DNA of 64,000 nucleotides from Salegentibacter sp. (GTDB lineage: Bacteria > Bacteroidota > Bacteroidia > Flavobacteriales > Flavobacteriaceae). Location: positions 30,544-94,543 of the forward strand of contig JAGXIH010000011.1 of assembly GCA_024635795.1 (NCBI GenBank), given 5' to 3'. Positions 43,210-51,897 of this stretch are shown here, one piece after another (within the stretch, counting starts at the first letter, position 1; each line of letters begins with the position of its first letter). The notes under the pieces are model-generated. The model was not told the DNA's origin, made no database searches, and was given only the letters and a program-made list of their open reading frames with translations. The position numbers were made by a program, and so were the translations under genes.

Positions 43210-43236
43210 AACCGGACTTTTTAGTCCGGTTTTTTG
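43210..43236 (+). terminator. Terminator of the M28 gene
   Basis: AACCGGAC (43210-43217) / GTCCGGTT (43224-43231), then TTTTT. Confidence 0.85.
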
Positions 43237-43295
43237 TGTGTATTCCGGTTACTGAATTTTACTCCACTTTCAATTTTTATGGTGATAAAACATTC

Positions 43296-43303
43296 TATCT
43301 TTG
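43296..43303 (+). promoter_or_regulatory. -7 promoter element of the MATE gene
   Basis: TATCTTTG, only 17 nt before the TTG start at 43321, so the leader would be about 10 nt. Confidence 0.55.
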
Positions 43304-43320
43304 CAGCCTAAAAAATAAGC

Positions 43321-44679
43321 TTGCAGTTATCCGCATACACTAAAGAATTCAGCCGAAACCTTAATATAGCCTTTCCGGTAATGCTCGGGCAACTAGGTCA
43401 TGTTATGGTTGGCCTTGTAGATAACCTAATGATAGGACGCTTGGGTGCGGCACCCCTTGCAGCGGTTTCCCTGGGAAACGCGATGGTTTTTATAGCTCTT
43501 TCCCTTGGGATTGGGTTTTCCTTTGCGATAACTCCGCTCATCGCTGAAGCTGACGGTGCCAAAGACATAGAAAAGGGACGAAGTTACTTTCACCACGGTG
43601 TCATTTTATGCACTCTAAATGGCGTTTTTCTGTTCCTTGCTTTATTACTTGCAAAACCGATTTTACATTATATGGATCAACCCCCGGAAGTGGTTGCCCT
43701 GGCCATTCCCTACCTGGAAATAGTCGCTTTTTCCATGATCCCACTAATGATCTTTCAGGCGTTCAAACAATTTGCCGATGGACTCTCTCAAACCAAATAT
43801 GCAATGTACGCTACCCTCATTGCCAATGTTGTGAATGTGGTATTCAATTACCTGCTTATTTACGGAATATGGATCTTTCCACGCCTTGAGTTGGAAGGAG
43901 CAGCTATTGGAACACTGATTTCCCGCTTCTTTATGCTCTGGTTTGTGTGGGAAATCCTAAGGAGAAAGAAAAAATTTGCTGAATATTTCAAATGGACCAG
44001 AAAGGAACTTCTTAAGCCAGATATTTTTAAGCGTTTGCTAGCCCTGGGTTTTCCAACCGCGTTACAAATGCTTTTCGAAATTGCTATTTTTACCGCAACG
44101 GTTTTTCTTGCCGGGACTTTGGGAACCAATCCCCAGGCTGCCAACCAGATCGCGCTTAACCTGGCTTCTATGACCTTTATGATCGCAGTTGGTCTGGGAG
44201 TTGCGGCCACCATAAGGGTAGGGAATCAAAAAGGTCTTGGACGGTTTAAAGATCTTAGACGCATAGCTTTTTCCACTTTTTTACTGGTATTCCTGATCGA
44301 GGCTGTATTTGCGTTAGGCTTCATTTTACTGAAAGACTGGTTGCCTACTTTATATATCGATAACACTGAAGTTATCCTTCTTGCAGCCCAATTACTTGTT
44401 ATTGCCGCTCTTTTTCAGCTCAGCGATGGTTTGCAGGTAGTGATTCTGGGGGCTTTACGTGGCCTCCAGGATGTTAAGATTCCCACTCTTATGTGTTTCA
44501 TCGCATACTGGCTTATCGGGTTCCCGGTATCCTGGTATTTTGGTAAAGCCGAGCAGTTAGGAAGTATGGGAATCTGGTTGGGATTGCTGGCAGGCCTTAC
44601 CGCTTCGGCATTAATGTTGTACCTTCGGTTCAACTTTTTAAGTAAACGTTTAATTGAAAAGAAAGCCCTACTGGCTTAA
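43321..44679 (+). CDS. MATE family efflux transporter
   Basis: A 452-residue, 12-helix MATE exporter (NorM-like), coupling Na+ or H+ entry to export of cationic drugs. Family segments: IAFPVMLGQLGHVMVGLVDN near the start, IGRLGAAPLAAVSLGNAM and TLGTNPQAANQIALNLASMT in the second half. Start TTG 43321 is used: an in-frame TAA sits at 43309-43311 and the first ATG (residue 21) is inside helix 1. Two small genes follow closely, so an operon to 45494 is likely. Confidence 0.93.
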   Translation: MQLSAYTKEFSRNLNIAFPVMLGQLGHVMVGLVDNLMIGRLGAAPLAAVSLGNAMVFIALSLGIGFSFAITPLIAEADGAKDIEKGRSYFHHGVILCTLNGVFLFLALLLAKPILHYMDQPPEVVALAIPYLEIVAFSMIPLMIFQAFKQFADGLSQTKYAMYATLIANVVNVVFNYLLIYGIWIFPRLELEGAAIGTLISRFFMLWFVWEILRRKKKFAEYFKWTRKELLKPDIFKRLLALGFPTALQMLFEIAIFTATVFLAGTLGTNPQAANQIALNLASMTFMIAVGLGVAATIRVGNQKGLGRFKDLRRIAFSTFLLVFLIEAVFALGFILLKDWLPTLYIDNTEVILLAAQLLVIAALFQLSDGLQVVILGALRGLQDVKIPTLMCFIAYWLIGFPVSWYFGKAEQLGSMGIWLGLLAGLTASALMLYLRFNFLSKRLIEKKALLA

Positions 44680-44696
44680 AATTAAATATTTTTAAT

Positions 44697-44927
44697 ATGG
44701 ATTTTCCGAAATTTCTTCTAGGCGATAATACCGATTATCCCGATGCTGTTTTCGTAGTACATACCGAATTCCCCCGCTTTATCATCAACCTTGAAAATGA
44801 TGAGGTAGAATGGCTGGAGGATTTTGATACCACAGACGAAGAGGAACTTGCAAACGAGACTGAAGCTTTAGTCAAAGAGGCTTCTGAATTTTATGATCGT
44901 GAAGTTTCCCGTTACGAAGAAGATTAA
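44697..44927 (+). CDS. Small acidic protein
   Basis: A 76-residue protein, very acidic (VEWLEDFDTTDEEELANETE), starting MDFPKFLLGDNTDYPDAVFVVHTEFPRF. It looks like a conserved flavobacterial hypothetical, located between the MATE and PAP2 genes with 17- and 3-nt gaps. No domain recognised. Confidence 0.75.
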   Translation: MDFPKFLLGDNTDYPDAVFVVHTEFPRFIINLENDEVEWLEDFDTTDEEELANETEALVKEASEFYDREVSRYEED

Positions 44928-44930
44928 TCT

Positions 44931-45494
44931 ATGGATCGCCTTATCGAAATAGATCACAAACTTTTTCTTTTTCTCAATAACCTTGGAAATGAACAATGGG
45001 ACTGGTTCTGGTTACTGGTAACCGATAAATGGACCGCCATTCCTCTTTATGCATTTCTTGTTTTTCTGCTTTTCAAAAATTTTGGATGGAAGGCTACCTT
45101 GCTTAGCCTGGTGTTAGTTACTCTTTTGATCACCACAACCGATCAATTAGGGAATGTGTTCAAAGATGGTTTTCAGCGGTTAAGGCCTTGTGGGCAGGAA
45201 GGAATAAAGGAATATGCCCGTTTTGTAGCTGATTATTGCGGAAAATATGGCTATTTCTCGGCTCATGCTTCCAATTCTTTTGGAGTGGCAGTTTTTCTCG
45301 GACTTGTTTTTAAGAGACATTTTCCCAAACTAATCTATTTCCTGCTTTTTTGGGCGGCTTTGGTAGCTTACAGCAGGGTGTATATTGGAGTACATTATCC
45401 GGGAGATATATTAACCGGTGCTGTTATAGGAGCCTTTTTCGGATTTTTATATTATTTGCTTCAAAAATTTTTACTGAAAAAATTTTCGGTCTAA
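44931..45494 (+). CDS. PAP2-family phosphatase
   Basis: A 187-residue membrane phosphatase with about five helices and the three PAP2 motifs: KDGFQRLRP, FSAHASNS (with the Ser-Xaa-His core SAH) and SRVYIGVHYPGDILTGAVIG. Such enzymes dephosphorylate undecaprenyl-PP, phosphatidate or lipid A at the outer face of the inner membrane. Here the linked glycosyltransferase operon that converges on it (4-bp overlap) suggests a lipid-carrier or lipid A role, but this is inference. Confidence 0.92.
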   Translation: MDRLIEIDHKLFLFLNNLGNEQWDWFWLLVTDKWTAIPLYAFLVFLLFKNFGWKATLLSLVLVTLLITTTDQLGNVFKDGFQRLRPCGQEGIKEYARFVADYCGKYGYFSAHASNSFGVAVFLGLVFKRHFPKLIYFLLFWAALVAYSRVYIGVHYPGDILTGAVIGAFFGFLYYLLQKFLLKKFSV

Positions 45495-47119
45495 TCATTA
45501 CTTTCCAGAAGGTAGAATGCCCTTATTAACCGGTCTTTATAACCGCCGGCTTCCGGGTTCACGTAATTAAGGTCGTAACGCTCGCGTCTTTTTATTTCGA
45601 AATTTTTAAAGCAGGATTTCACCTGGAGACTGTCTTCTTCCATAAATAATATTCCGAAGGAATCTTTGTCTTTCAGGGGCTTTAGATCTTCTATTAATGG
45701 GATGGAGCTTCCATATTCCCAGATTAACTCGGGAGAGAAACTTTTGTATTCGTAGACCTCGAAGTTTTCTTCTTCGGCTAAAAGATTCAGGTTTTTAATA
45801 TTGTTGAAGTCAGGGTTTTTTAAAAAGGCATACATCAGCGGAAAGCCAAAAAGAATAATTCCGGAAATAAAGCTTACCGTGAGGTAGAAAACCGGAGGAT
45901 ACTTCTTTTTCCACAGAAAATATAAAATCCCGAGACCAATACCGAATAGCGTTACTGAAGCTACTATATACCAAAACCAAAATCCGGTAAGATCCAGGTA
46001 AAAGAATGCGGCAAGAGGGAACACCAGCCCGATAAAAGCGATGAGCCCGTGGTTAAAGTAAACTATCCAGCTTTCAGACTTAGAAAGTGTTCTGAAATTC
46101 CGGAAAAGGTATTCTATATAAAAACCGGTATTTATAGCCATGGGAATGAGTACCGGCAGTAGGTATCGTGACTTTTTTTCAGGAATAACAGAGAGTAATA
46201 TAACTGCGGCAATTGTCCATAAGAACGAAAATTTATAGGCCTTTGGATTGGAGACTTTATTTTTTAAATAAGGATAAAGCAGGGCTACAAATGAGGGGAT
46301 AGTCCAGATACCGCTTTGAACAAAAAAGCTCCAGTAATAATAAAATGGTCTTACGTTATATCCTGCCCAGTTTGATGTTTCTCTGGTTGCGATCTTAAGA
46401 AAGGTAACGGGATCTGCAATTCTTACATAGATAAACCACCATGTGCCCAGGGCGATTCCAAGAATAATAAAAAGGAAAATGGATAGTCGCTTTCCCTTGA
46501 ACCCCCTGTAATTATAGGTTAGGCCATATGCGATTAAAAATGGCAGGAAGAGGGCGTAGAGAGATACGGGACCTTTACTTAACAGGGAGGCCCCAAAGAA
46601 AAGCGCAGCTAAAACGGCATTGCGATAAAGGTTTTTAGAATTTTGAAAGATCTTGATCAGAAAAAATATACTGCCCATCATATAAGTGTGGGTGAAAATA
46701 TCCCATTGTCCATCCCGCCCTGAAAAAACTATGTAAAATGAGGTAGCCAGAATTAATGCACTTAAAAAGGCCTGTTTTTTCTGAATTTTAATTAAGCCCT
46801 GGAAAGCATAAAAAATAAATAACAGCATAAGCGCCGTGATAGCAGCTGGTAGACGCATTGCGTAAAGATCATAATCTCCAAAAATCCGGGCGCTTAAAGC
46901 GGTCAGCCAGGTGGGTAAGGGTGGCTTCTGGTAACGTGGGAGATCATTAAGGGTAGTAAGAAGCCAGTTATCTTTTTCCAGCATTTCGCGGGCTGCAATA
47001 AAATTGCGGGCTTCCATGATGTTTACATACAAAACATCAAGCTGCGTTAAAAATATTACAGAACCTACCAGGAAAAGTATCAGGAGATAATTACCAGTAA
47101 TTTTTCGTAGTTTAAGCAT
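45491..47119 (-). CDS. Glycosyltransferase family 39/83 (ArnT-like)
   Basis: A 542-residue inner-membrane protein with about 11-12 helices and an acidic first periplasmic loop (VLYVNIMEARNFIAAREMLE), the mark of GT-C enzymes that transfer a sugar from undecaprenyl-phosphate. The KPPLPTWLTALSARIFGDY segment is typical of the ArnT/PMT group. It is third in an operon with a LAB_N protein (8-nt overlap) and a dolichol-P-mannose-synthase-like GT2. Acceptor (lipid A or protein) unknown. Confidence 0.9.
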   Translation of the reverse strand: MLKLRKITGNYLLILFLVGSVIFLTQLDVLYVNIMEARNFIAAREMLEKDNWLLTTLNDLPRYQKPPLPTWLTALSARIFGDYDLYAMRLPAAITALMLLFIFYAFQGLIKIQKKQAFLSALILATSFYIVFSGRDGQWDIFTHTYMMGSIFFLIKIFQNSKNLYRNAVLAALFFGASLLSKGPVSLYALFLPFLIAYGLTYNYRGFKGKRLSIFLFIILGIALGTWWFIYVRIADPVTFLKIATRETSNWAGYNVRPFYYYWSFFVQSGIWTIPSFVALLYPYLKNKVSNPKAYKFSFLWTIAAVILLSVIPEKKSRYLLPVLIPMAINTGFYIEYLFRNFRTLSKSESWIVYFNHGLIAFIGLVFPLAAFFYLDLTGFWFWYIVASVTLFGIGLGILYFLWKKKYPPVFYLTVSFISGIILFGFPLMYAFLKNPDFNNIKNLNLLAEEENFEVYEYKSFSPELIWEYGSSIPLIEDLKPLKDKDSFGILFMEEDSLQVKSCFKNFEIKRRERYDLNYVNPEAGGYKDRLIRAFYLLESND

Positions 47120-47735
47120 AGGCTTTCAAACTTAAAACAATGTTTCTAACATAAATAAAGCTTCCTAAAATATGTCCTATAAAAAGTACAGGATCTTGCC
47201 TTAGAATCGCATAAATGAGAATCAGGCTGGCCCCGAATAAGCTTAACACCCAAAATCCAAGCGGTAGAACCGATTGTCTTATTTTTTCAGAATAAACCCA
47301 TTGGTAAATAAATCTTAGATTAAAAATTATCTGGGCCGAGGTTCCTAAAGCGAGTAACCAGAAAGGAATATCCTCATTCAAGAACAATTTATCGATATGA
47401 AAACTTTTAAAAGTAATGAAAAAGCTAATTACTCCAATTGGGAAGAGGTAAAGCAGCCACTGTAACCAGAATGGTAATCGCTGCCAGGTGCCCTGCAGGT
47501 AAAGGTTTCTAATATAAATAAAATAGGTAATTCCCTGGCCAAACATTATGGCAAAGTCATCGCGCAAATACCCGTAAACAAATAAAAGGAAGGAAGCAAA
47601 GAGGCTAAGTTTCCAAAACAGGGTTGGAGTGACCACCATTTTTAGTTTTTCTGAAAGCAACCACTGATGCAGTAGCCTGGCCGAAAATAAAATTTGCGCA
47701 GTAAAACCTATAGCATAAATCTGCCAATTTTCCAT
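47112..47735 (-). CDS. Lipid-A-disaccharide synthase N-terminal domain protein (tandem LAB_N)
   Basis: A 207-residue membrane protein made of two LAB_N units: FTAQILFSARLLHQWLLSEK near residue 10 and LGTSAQIIFNLRFIYQWVYS near 130, each with three hydrophobic helices and ending IYIRNLYL / FIYVRNIVL. LAB_N proteins stand next to GT2 and GT39 enzymes in many Gram-negatives and are thought to help lipid-linked sugar transfer. It begins directly after the GT2 stop and overlaps the GT39 start. Confidence 0.9.
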   Translation of the reverse strand: MENWQIYAIGFTAQILFSARLLHQWLLSEKLKMVVTPTLFWKLSLFASFLLFVYGYLRDDFAIMFGQGITYFIYIRNLYLQGTWQRLPFWLQWLLYLFPIGVISFFITFKSFHIDKLFLNEDIPFWLLALGTSAQIIFNLRFIYQWVYSEKIRQSVLPLGFWVLSLFGASLILIYAILRQDPVLFIGHILGSFIYVRNIVLSLKAYA

Positions 47736-48449
47736 TTACCCCTTTTTCTCGATCTTATAATTGATGTACTTCTTTTTCATCCACAAATAAGCAAAACAAT
47801 CTACGAGAGGTCCGCCCAGCCTGTTCCAAAGATGATATTTCGGGGTACCGGCGAGCCTGGGATAATGTCTTACCGGCACCTGTTTTACTGTGCCTTCCTG
47901 TAAAAGGATCATTGCCGGCAAAAACCGATGTAGTCCCTGGAACATTGGAATGTTCAGGGCATATTCGGCTTTGATAACCTTGAGGGGACATCCCGTATCC
48001 TCCATTCCATCGTTAGTGAAACTCCGCCTGATATTATTGGCGATCTTAGACGAAATATTCTTGACGAATCTATCTTTTCGGTTTCCTCTAACCCCTGTAA
48101 CAAGGTCGTATTCCCCAATTTCGGCTAAAAGAAGATCAAAATCTTCAGGGTCGGTTTGGAGATCGGAATCTATATATCCGATCAAGGGAGATTCGGCGTG
48201 ATCAAATCCTGCTTTAATAGCTGCACTTAAACCGCGGTTTTTATCGAAAGAAATATATCTGAAGTGTTCCTGTCTGCTGCAAATTTCTTCAATGAGTTTA
48301 AGACTGTTGTCGACAGAACCATCGTTAACCAGCAGCACACTGCTTGTTTTTGTCGCCTTATTTATATAATCGCTTAGGGCCTGTTCAACTCTCAAGAGGT
48401 TCTCTTCCTCGTTAAAGAGCGGAACAATAATGGTAAATTCGTATTGCAT
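47736..48449 (-). CDS. Glycosyltransferase family 2 (DPM/ArnC-like)
   Basis: A 237-residue GT-A glycosyltransferase: IIVPLFNEEENLLRVEQAL, SVLLVNDGSVDNSLKLIEE, GLSAAIKAGFDHAESPLIGY and the metal motif DSDLQTDPEDF. The QxxxLPA-like region is replaced by FQGLHRFLPAMILLQ. It should load a sugar on undecaprenyl phosphate for the GT39 enzyme. No membrane anchor helices. Start 48449 is chosen since a promoter element ends just upstream at 48471. Confidence 0.92.
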   Translation of the reverse strand: MQYEFTIIVPLFNEEENLLRVEQALSDYINKATKTSSVLLVNDGSVDNSLKLIEEICSRQEHFRYISFDKNRGLSAAIKAGFDHAESPLIGYIDSDLQTDPEDFDLLLAEIGEYDLVTGVRGNRKDRFVKNISSKIANNIRRSFTNDGMEDTGCPLKVIKAEYALNIPMFQGLHRFLPAMILLQEGTVKQVPVRHYPRLAGTPKYHLWNRLGGPLVDCFAYLWMKKKYINYKIEKKG

Positions 48450-48470
48450 ATAAAGGATTAAACCAGGCCG

Positions 48471-48478
48471 CAAAGGTA
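48471..48478 (-). promoter_or_regulatory. -7 promoter element of the GT2-LAB_N-GT39 operon
   Basis: TACCTTTG on the minus strand, 21 nt before ATG 48449. Confidence 0.55.
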
Positions 48479-48577
48479 TTAATAAAATACAGGAGAATTA
48501 AAATTTCTATCAAAGGCCTTTAGGACTAATTGAATTAAGATTGTAATTTGCACCTGATAATTCCAAAAATTGTTTAT

Positions 48578-49531
48578 ATGAGAGTTTTAATCACCGGGGT
48601 AGCTGGATTTATCGGTTCACATATGGCCGAAAAACTTGTGGACTTAGGGTATCAGGTTACTGGGATTGATAATTTTTCCGATTACTACAACGTATCTCTG
48701 AAAAGGCAAAACGCTGAAATTCTTCGGAAAAAAGGTGTGTTGGTTTTAGAGAAAGACCTGAGAAACCCTGAAGATTATGAAGATCTAACCCAGGATTTCA
48801 ATTTTGTTTTTCATTTTGCCGGTCACCCGGGAATTTCGGCAAGTAGTAGCTTTGATGATTACTTTTCAAATAATGTTTACGCAACCGAGCTTTTGCTGAA
48901 TTTCTCCCTCCAAAATAAAAACCTGAAACACTTCTTTAATATTGGGACATCTTCCATCTACGGAAGAGAAGCCACATTTAAGGAAACTGAAATGCCACGG
49001 CCTGTTTCAAATTACGGAGTCAGCAAACTGGCAGCCGAGCAACTGGTGCTTTCCCTGGCCAGAAGTGAGAAGATTAAAGCTTCTTCCCTTAGATTGTATT
49101 CGGTTTATGGACCCCGGGAAAGACCTGATAAATTGTACACAAAACTTATTCAGTGTGCCAGTAATGATGAGGAGTTTCCGCTTTTTGAAGGCAGTGAAGA
49201 ACATCTAAGGAGTTTTACTTATGTTGGAGATATTGTAGATGGAATTGCGAGAGCCCTGGAGAATTTTGAAAAGCTGAATACTGAAATTATTAACCTGGGA
49301 AGTGAAGAAGAATTTTCTACCCGCGACGGAATTCACTTTATCGAAGAGATCCTGGGAAAGAAAATAAGAATAAAACATTTACCAAGGCGACCCGGCGATC
49401 AGTTAAGAACCCGTGCGAAAATTGAGAAGGCCAGGGAGTTTATAGGTTACGATCCTAAAATATCACTGTATGAAGGCCTGGAAAAACAGGTTGAATGGTA
49501 TAACGAATTTATGATGCCCCAAATTTTCTGA
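48578..49531 (+). CDS. NAD-dependent nucleotide-sugar epimerase
   Basis: A 317-residue extended SDR epimerase/dehydratase: GVAGFIGSHMAEKLVDLGYQ (NAD site), IDNFSDYYNVSLKRQNAEIL, FHFAGHPGISAS, catalytic YGVSKLAAE and RLYSVYGPRERPD. Closest in pattern to UDP-glucuronate 4-epimerases. It is divergent from the glycosyltransferase operon and may supply its sugar. Its last 23 bp overlap the convergent meaB gene. Confidence 0.9.
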   Translation: MRVLITGVAGFIGSHMAEKLVDLGYQVTGIDNFSDYYNVSLKRQNAEILRKKGVLVLEKDLRNPEDYEDLTQDFNFVFHFAGHPGISASSSFDDYFSNNVYATELLLNFSLQNKNLKHFFNIGTSSIYGREATFKETEMPRPVSNYGVSKLAAEQLVLSLARSEKIKASSLRLYSVYGPRERPDKLYTKLIQCASNDEEFPLFEGSEEHLRSFTYVGDIVDGIARALENFEKLNTEIINLGSEEEFSTRDGIHFIEEILGKKIRIKHLPRRPGDQLRTRAKIEKAREFIGYDPKISLYEGLEKQVEWYNEFMMPQIF

Positions 49532-50594
49532 TCAGCTCATTGGCAGCAGCGAAAGCGGTGGTCTTATTATTTTCTATTGCCATAAGCTGAATTTTTAGAG
49601 CTTCTTTTATGTTGGGATCTCTGTAGAAACGATTCTTTAGGTGTTCATCTATGGTTTGGAACATCCAGAATTTATTTTGTTCACGGCGATTGTGTTCAAA
49701 ATATCCATTCTCTTTTGTTTGCTTTATATATTTAAGGATCAGCTCCCATACCTCAGAAATTCCTGTATTTTTTAAGGCACTACATAAGTTAACTTTGGGT
49801 TTCCAGCCGCTATCTTTAGTAGGATAGAGGTTTAAAGCCCTTTTGAATTCCATTTTGGCTTCACGGGCCGCTTTAAGATTATGGCCATCGGCCTTGTTTA
49901 TCACTATGGCATCGGCCATTTCTATGATACCACGTTTTATTCCCTGCAATTCGTCTCCGGCACCTGCCAGTTTCAGCAGTAAAAAGAAATCGGTCATACT
50001 ATGTACGGTGGTTTCGCTCTGGCCAACTCCCACGGTTTCGATTAAAATCACATCAAAACCCGCAGCTTCGCATAACAAAATACTTTCCCGGGATTTTCTT
50101 GCAACCCCACCCAGAGATTCTCCTGAAGGCGATGGTCTCACAAAAGCGTTTTTCTCTTTCACCAGGTTTTCCATCCGGGTTTTATCACCAAGTATGCTTC
50201 CTCTGGACACAGTGCTGCTGGGATCTACGGCCAGCACTGCAACTCTTTTGCCCTGGTTTACCAGATAAGAACCGAAACTTTCAATAAAGGTACTCTTTCC
50301 CACTCCGGGCACTCCAGTGATCCCAATTCTAATAGATTTCTGTGCGTGGGGTAGGGCTCCTTCAATAAGAATTTCAGCATTCTTTTTATGTTTTGGCTGA
50401 TTGCTTTCTATCAGGGTAATGGCTCTTCCCAGAGCAGCTTTATTTCCCTCAAGAAGTTTTGTAAGCAAATCTTCTTCTGACAGAGTGTTTTTTCGCCTGG
50501 CCTTAAATTTTTCAGCAGCATCCGAATTCACGCTAGCCACAGACTTTTCGGAACCTGATTCATGTAGAGCAGAAGGGTTGGTTTTTTTAGCCAA
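49509..50594 (-). CDS. meaB: Methylmalonyl-CoA mutase-associated GTPase MeaB
   Basis: A 361-residue G3E-family GTPase: P-loop GITGVPGVGKSTFIESFG, VLAVDPSSTVSRGSILGDKT, FDVILIETVGVGQSE and NKADG specificity motif. MeaB protects acyl-CoA mutases from inactivation and gates adenosylcobalamin loading. IcmF (15.8-19.3 kb) already contains its own G domain, so this free MeaB probably serves a separate methylmalonyl-CoA mutase encoded outside the window. The N-terminal ~50 residues are a low-complexity tail. Confidence 0.95.
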   Translation of the reverse strand: MAKKTNPSALHESGSEKSVASVNSDAAEKFKARRKNTLSEEDLLTKLLEGNKAALGRAITLIESNQPKHKKNAEILIEGALPHAQKSIRIGITGVPGVGKSTFIESFGSYLVNQGKRVAVLAVDPSSTVSRGSILGDKTRMENLVKEKNAFVRPSPSGESLGGVARKSRESILLCEAAGFDVILIETVGVGQSETTVHSMTDFFLLLKLAGAGDELQGIKRGIIEMADAIVINKADGHNLKAAREAKMEFKRALNLYPTKDSGWKPKVNLCSALKNTGISEVWELILKYIKQTKENGYFEHNRREQNKFWMFQTIDEHLKNRFYRDPNIKEALKIQLMAIENNKTTAFAAANELIRKFGAS

Positions 50595-50611
50595 GCTGAG
50601 TTTATTTATGA

Positions 50612-50619
50612 CAAATTTA
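50612..50619 (-). promoter_or_regulatory. -7 promoter element of meaB
   Basis: TAAATTTG on the minus strand, 17 nt before ATG 50594. Confidence 0.5.
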
Positions 50620-50694
50620 TGAATTCATTCTTTGCCCCGGTATTTTTTGCTTGTTATATTGAAGCAGACAATAAAGTTAATTAAAAACAATAAG

Positions 50695-51123
50695 ATGAAA
50701 ACATTGTACACAGCCAACGTAACGACAAAGGGAGCCAGACACGGCCACACTACCAGCGATGATGGCGTCATAGATATGAAATTGAGTATGCCTAAAAGCC
50801 TGGGTGGCGAAGGCGGAAAATTCAGTAATCCCGAACAACTTTTTGCAGCAGGGTATTCTGCCTGCTTCGGAAGTGCTCTGGAGGCAGTTGCAAAAGATCA
50901 CAAGATAGATCTTGGTGATTTTAGCGTAACAGCTATAATAGACCTTGGTAAAACTGAAGAAGACGAGCTTCAGCTTGCAGCAATCCTGGATTGCTATATC
51001 CCCGGAGTTGATGTTGAAACAGGGGAGAAACTTATCAATGAAGCTCACGAAATTTGTCCTTATTCCCGCGCAACCCGCGATAATATTGATGTGACCCTTA
51101 ATTTGTTGGTAGACGAAGATTAA
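50695..51123 (+). CDS. Organic hydroperoxide resistance protein (Ohr/OsmC family)
   Basis: A 142-residue thiol peroxidase. The two redox cysteines are in FAAGYSACFGSALEAVA and EICPYSRATRDNIDV, placed as in Ohr; LYTANVTTKGARHGHTTSDD and LSMPKSLGGEGG are the usual N-terminal segments. It reduces organic hydroperoxides in the cytoplasm. Start 50695 gives the standard Ohr N-terminus; the longer frame from 50632 adds a non-family tail. Confidence 0.95.
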   Translation: MKTLYTANVTTKGARHGHTTSDDGVIDMKLSMPKSLGGEGGKFSNPEQLFAAGYSACFGSALEAVAKDHKIDLGDFSVTAIIDLGKTEEDELQLAAILDCYIPGVDVETGEKLINEAHEICPYSRATRDNIDVTLNLLVDED

Positions 51124-51145
51124 TTAAACATCTGTTAGCAGAAGA

Positions 51146-51724
51146 TCAGGAGCCGTTGGAAGACGGCTCTTTTTCTTTTATAGGCACCGCGATCCTGGTT
51201 TTATCCCAGGATAATACCATAAAAATAAGGTCGTTGGCTTCCTCAAAGAGAATAGTAAATTGCTCTATACTGGTTTCAGAAAAACTTACGGGCACTTCGA
51301 TAACTAACACATCGTATTCGGGATCCCTATATGCTTTTTCCTCAAGATCAATTCCCCAGGGATACATTTTAGAATTGAAGATTACCTTCCAGGATTCTTC
51401 CATCGGAATAGTCCAAAGTGTATATTTGCCGGCTTTTAATTCAGAACCATCTACAAGGATGTCCTTATTGGTGGTAAAGGTTGTTGCCTCGTTGGCACCG
51501 GTTCGCCAAACCTCATTATATGGGATAAGTTCCCCAAAGATCACCCGGTCTTTTTTATATGGCCTGTTATAAAACACCTCCAACTCCAAATCTCCTTTTG
51601 AAAAAGTTACGGTCTCTTCGGGACTATGCGTTTTCGTGGTAGTTCGAAGAAAATATATTATCGCGGCCGATAATAAAAGGATAATACCTAAGATCTTTAA
51701 AGTGGTTTTTAGGGTAGAATTCAT
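51146..51724 (-). CDS. DUF2911 membrane-anchored protein
   Basis: A 192-residue protein with an N-terminal helix (ILGIILLLSAAIIYFLRT) and a DUF2911 domain: LEVFYNRPYKKDRVIFGELI, YNEVWRTGANEATTFTTNKD, LKAGKYTLWTIPMEESWKVI and the MYPWGIDL block. The family is a secreted beta-sandwich of unknown function. The C-terminal tail (KEKEPSSNGS) is encoded over the ohr terminator. Confidence 0.9.
   Translation of the reverse strand: MNSTLKTTLKILGIILLLSAAIIYFLRTTTKTHSPEETVTFSKGDLELEVFYNRPYKKDRVIFGELIPYNEVWRTGANEATTFTTNKDILVDGSELKAGKYTLWTIPMEESWKVIFNSKMYPWGIDLEEKAYRDPEYDVLVIEVPVSFSETSIEQFTILFEEANDLIFMVLSWDKTRIAVPIKEKEPSSNGS
51150..51179 (+). terminator. Terminator of the ohr gene, inside the convergent DUF2911 gene
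   Basis: GAGCCGT (51150-51156) / ACGGCTC (51163-51169) followed by TTTTTCTTTT; it lies within the last codons of the gene on the other strand. Confidence 0.75.
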
Positions 51725-51838
51725 TGCAATTTTTTTCCGGAGAAATTTAAATACAGCTTATTTTCTTGTCTGATTTTTTCTTCTATCATTTTAAATTTAG
51801 GCATTATAAGTTGATTTTGACTAATTTCAAAAAAATAA

Positions 51839-51867
51839 ACAGGTGTGCAACATTGCAAAATACCTGT
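51839..51867. promoter_or_regulatory. Nested inverted repeats upstream of the ECF sigma gene
   Basis: ACAGGT (51839-51844) / ACCTGT (51862-51867), enclosing GCAA (51847-51850) / TTGC (51853-51856). It lies 31 nt before the sigma gene in the divergent spacer; a regulator site is possible. Confidence 0.4.
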
Positions 51868-51897
51868 CGTCTTTATAGTAACCAATCAGTTTAAATT

